Assembly: GCA_023380675.1 (NCBI GenBank)
Contig: JAMCRS010000259.1
Location: 1 to 7,339, forward strand
Direction of reading: 5' to 3'
Source: Chloroflexota bacterium
GTDB taxonomy: Bacteria > Chloroflexota > Anaerolineae > UBA4142
DNA: 7,339 nt
A program made the position numbers and the translations under genes. Below the pieces are notes generated by a model. The model searched no databases. It was not told the origin of the DNA and saw only the letters and a list, made by a program, of their open reading frames with translations. Below are positions 6,102-7,339 of the stretch, piece after piece; within the stretch, counting starts at the first letter, position 1; every line of letters starts with the position of its first letter.

Positions 6102-7339
6102 ACGCGGCGCTCCACTGGCGGGACCGGCTGGGCGCGCGCGCGGCTTCGCTCGCCGGCGCGCTCTCGCTCAGCCAGGACAAGCGCGCCGTTCTCGTCGGGC
6201 TCCTCGCGCTTTTGTTCGCATTCTCCGTCCTCTCCCCTACCTTCCGCCAGCCGGGCAATTTCATGCTCATCGTTACGCAGGCCGCGCCAATCGCCATCGT
6301 CGCCGTCGGCCAGACGATCGTCATGCTCGTCGGCGGGATCGATCTTTCGGTCAGCTCCGTGGTCGCCCTGACCGGCCTGGTCGCGGCCAGCCTCATGAAG
6401 CACGGACTCGGCCCCATCCCGCCGATGGACGGCATGTTTTCGTATGGTGCCATCGCCATCGCGCTCGCGTTGGGCATGGCGATCGGCGGCGCGCAGGGCT
6501 GGCTCATCGCCAATCGCCGCATGCCGCCCTTCATCGTCACGCTCGGAACCATGGTCGGGCTGCAGGGGGTGGCCGTTTCCCTCTCCGGCGGCTCGTCCAT
6601 CAACTCGCTGCCGGACGATTTCAAGTGGATCTCAGATGGACACATCGGCCTCATCTCGGCGCAGGTGCTCATCATGCTCGCCGTCTACGCGGCGGCGTGG
6701 TACATGCTGCGGAACAGCAAGTTCGGCCGATACTGCTACGCCATCGGCGTCAGCGTCGACCGATACAAGATCTACGTCTATGCGCTCAGCGGCCTCCTCT
6801 CGGCACTGGCCGGTATGATCTTGATCTCCTACATCGACGGCGGCGTCTACACCAACGGTTCAGGCTACGATCTGAATTCCATCGCCGCGGCCATCATCGG
6901 CGGCACCAGCCTGAGCGGCGGCACCGGCGGCGTTTGGGGAACGCTGATCGGCGTGCTCATCATCCGAGTCGTCCCGTCCGGCATGGTGATGCTCAACGCC
7001 CCGTCCGAGTGGCGCGATGTCATCACCGGCATCGTCATCCTTCTCGCCGTCCTGATCGACGTCGAGCGCCGGCGCGCCCGCAAGGCGCCGCCCCGGGTGA
7101 CCGTGACGTACTCGACCGCGACCGGCCATTACCTGGACGAGGTCCTGAGCCGGATCTCACAGACCGTCGAGGAACACCTGGGCTGTCGCGACTGCCGGGT
7201 TTACCTGGTCGACCGGGAGACGAACGAGCTGCTCCCGCAGACTGTCCCCGGCTCGGAAGATTCGCGCGCCGCCCCGGGCCGCGCCGGCTTGACACGCGAG
7301 AATATCGTGAGCCAGGCGCGCGACCGCGGGGCCTACGTC
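6098..7339 (+). CDS. RbsC-type sugar ABC permease fused to a C-terminal GAF-like domain (partial)
   Basis: The frame starts at ATG 6098, overlapping the ATPase stop, and stays open for 414 codons to the window edge. Residues about 30-325 form a hydrophobic BPD_transp_2 (RbsC) permease with GGIDLSVSSVVALTG (from 79), PPFIVTLGTMVGLQG, FGRYCYAIG (209-217), GGTSLSGGTGGVWGTLIG (from 268) and a final membrane segment VITGIVILLAVLID. The family normally ends within a few residues of this point. Here the frame continues through a basic, proline-containing linker into YLDEVLSRISQTVEEHLGCR (from 345), VYLVDRETNELLPQTVP and AGLTRENIVSQARDRGAYV, the pattern of a GAF domain, which would be cytoplasmic. 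A conserved cytoplasmic loop (GGNExAxRLSGI in E. coli RbsC) is missing between residues 217 and 218. What follows the GAF part lies outside the window. Confidence 0.9.

Noticed and set aside
6444..6818. Plus-strand open frame of 124 codons within the permease gene
   Set aside because: It is a shifted-frame shadow of the permease, which shows continuous RbsC-family motifs across the same bases.

Overview
The window most likely comes from a member of the Chloroflexota (Chloroflexi). The clearest clue is a minus-strand secreted-protein remnant ending in FLPFIKKN, a C-terminal ending of the x-Y/F-L-P-hydrophobic-I-x-K/R type that I associate with exported Chloroflexota proteins. RHS fragments, a DUF11-like domain and GC-rich sugar-transporter genes are compatible with this. 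It is an inference from motifs, not a taxonomic test.

The left part (1-1944) holds two plus-strand genes for exported proteins of unknown function behind a plausible promoter at 153-180, closed by an intrinsic terminator. The first (303-1189) is split by a frameshift near 605-620 and is probably decayed. The second (1233-1886) is intact.

The middle part (about 1945-4315) looks like an accessory region or gene graveyard. It carries two truncated minus-strand fragments (an RHS/YD-repeat piece and the C-terminus of a DUF11-like surface protein), then a complete-looking IS200-group insertion sequence of about 630 bp with terminal hairpins and a hairpin that masks the transposase ribosome-binding site. 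After it come about 830 bases with no convincing gene.

The right part (4316-7339) is visibly more GC-rich and holds the start of a sugar-type ABC importer operon. In order it has three tandem 9-bp repeats, a near-consensus sigma70 promoter, a 22-codon leader ORF ending Leu-Pro-Pro-Met-Pro-stop whose 3' end forms the 5' arm of an intrinsic terminator, a 502-residue double ATPase of the RbsA/MglA/XylG class, and (ATGA overlap) an RbsC-type permease that runs off the window. No substrate-binding protein is in view.

Two parts of this operon stand out. The permease has no stop codon at its usual end and continues in frame into what looks like a cytoplasmic GAF sensory domain. It also lacks about 10 residues corresponding to the GGNExAxRLSGI loop of RbsC-family permeases. 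The leader has the layout of an arrest-peptide or attenuator switch: leader peptide, mutually exclusive RNA stems and terminator. A transport-coupled sensor under leader-peptide control is the most interesting reading, but it is inferred from sequence alone.
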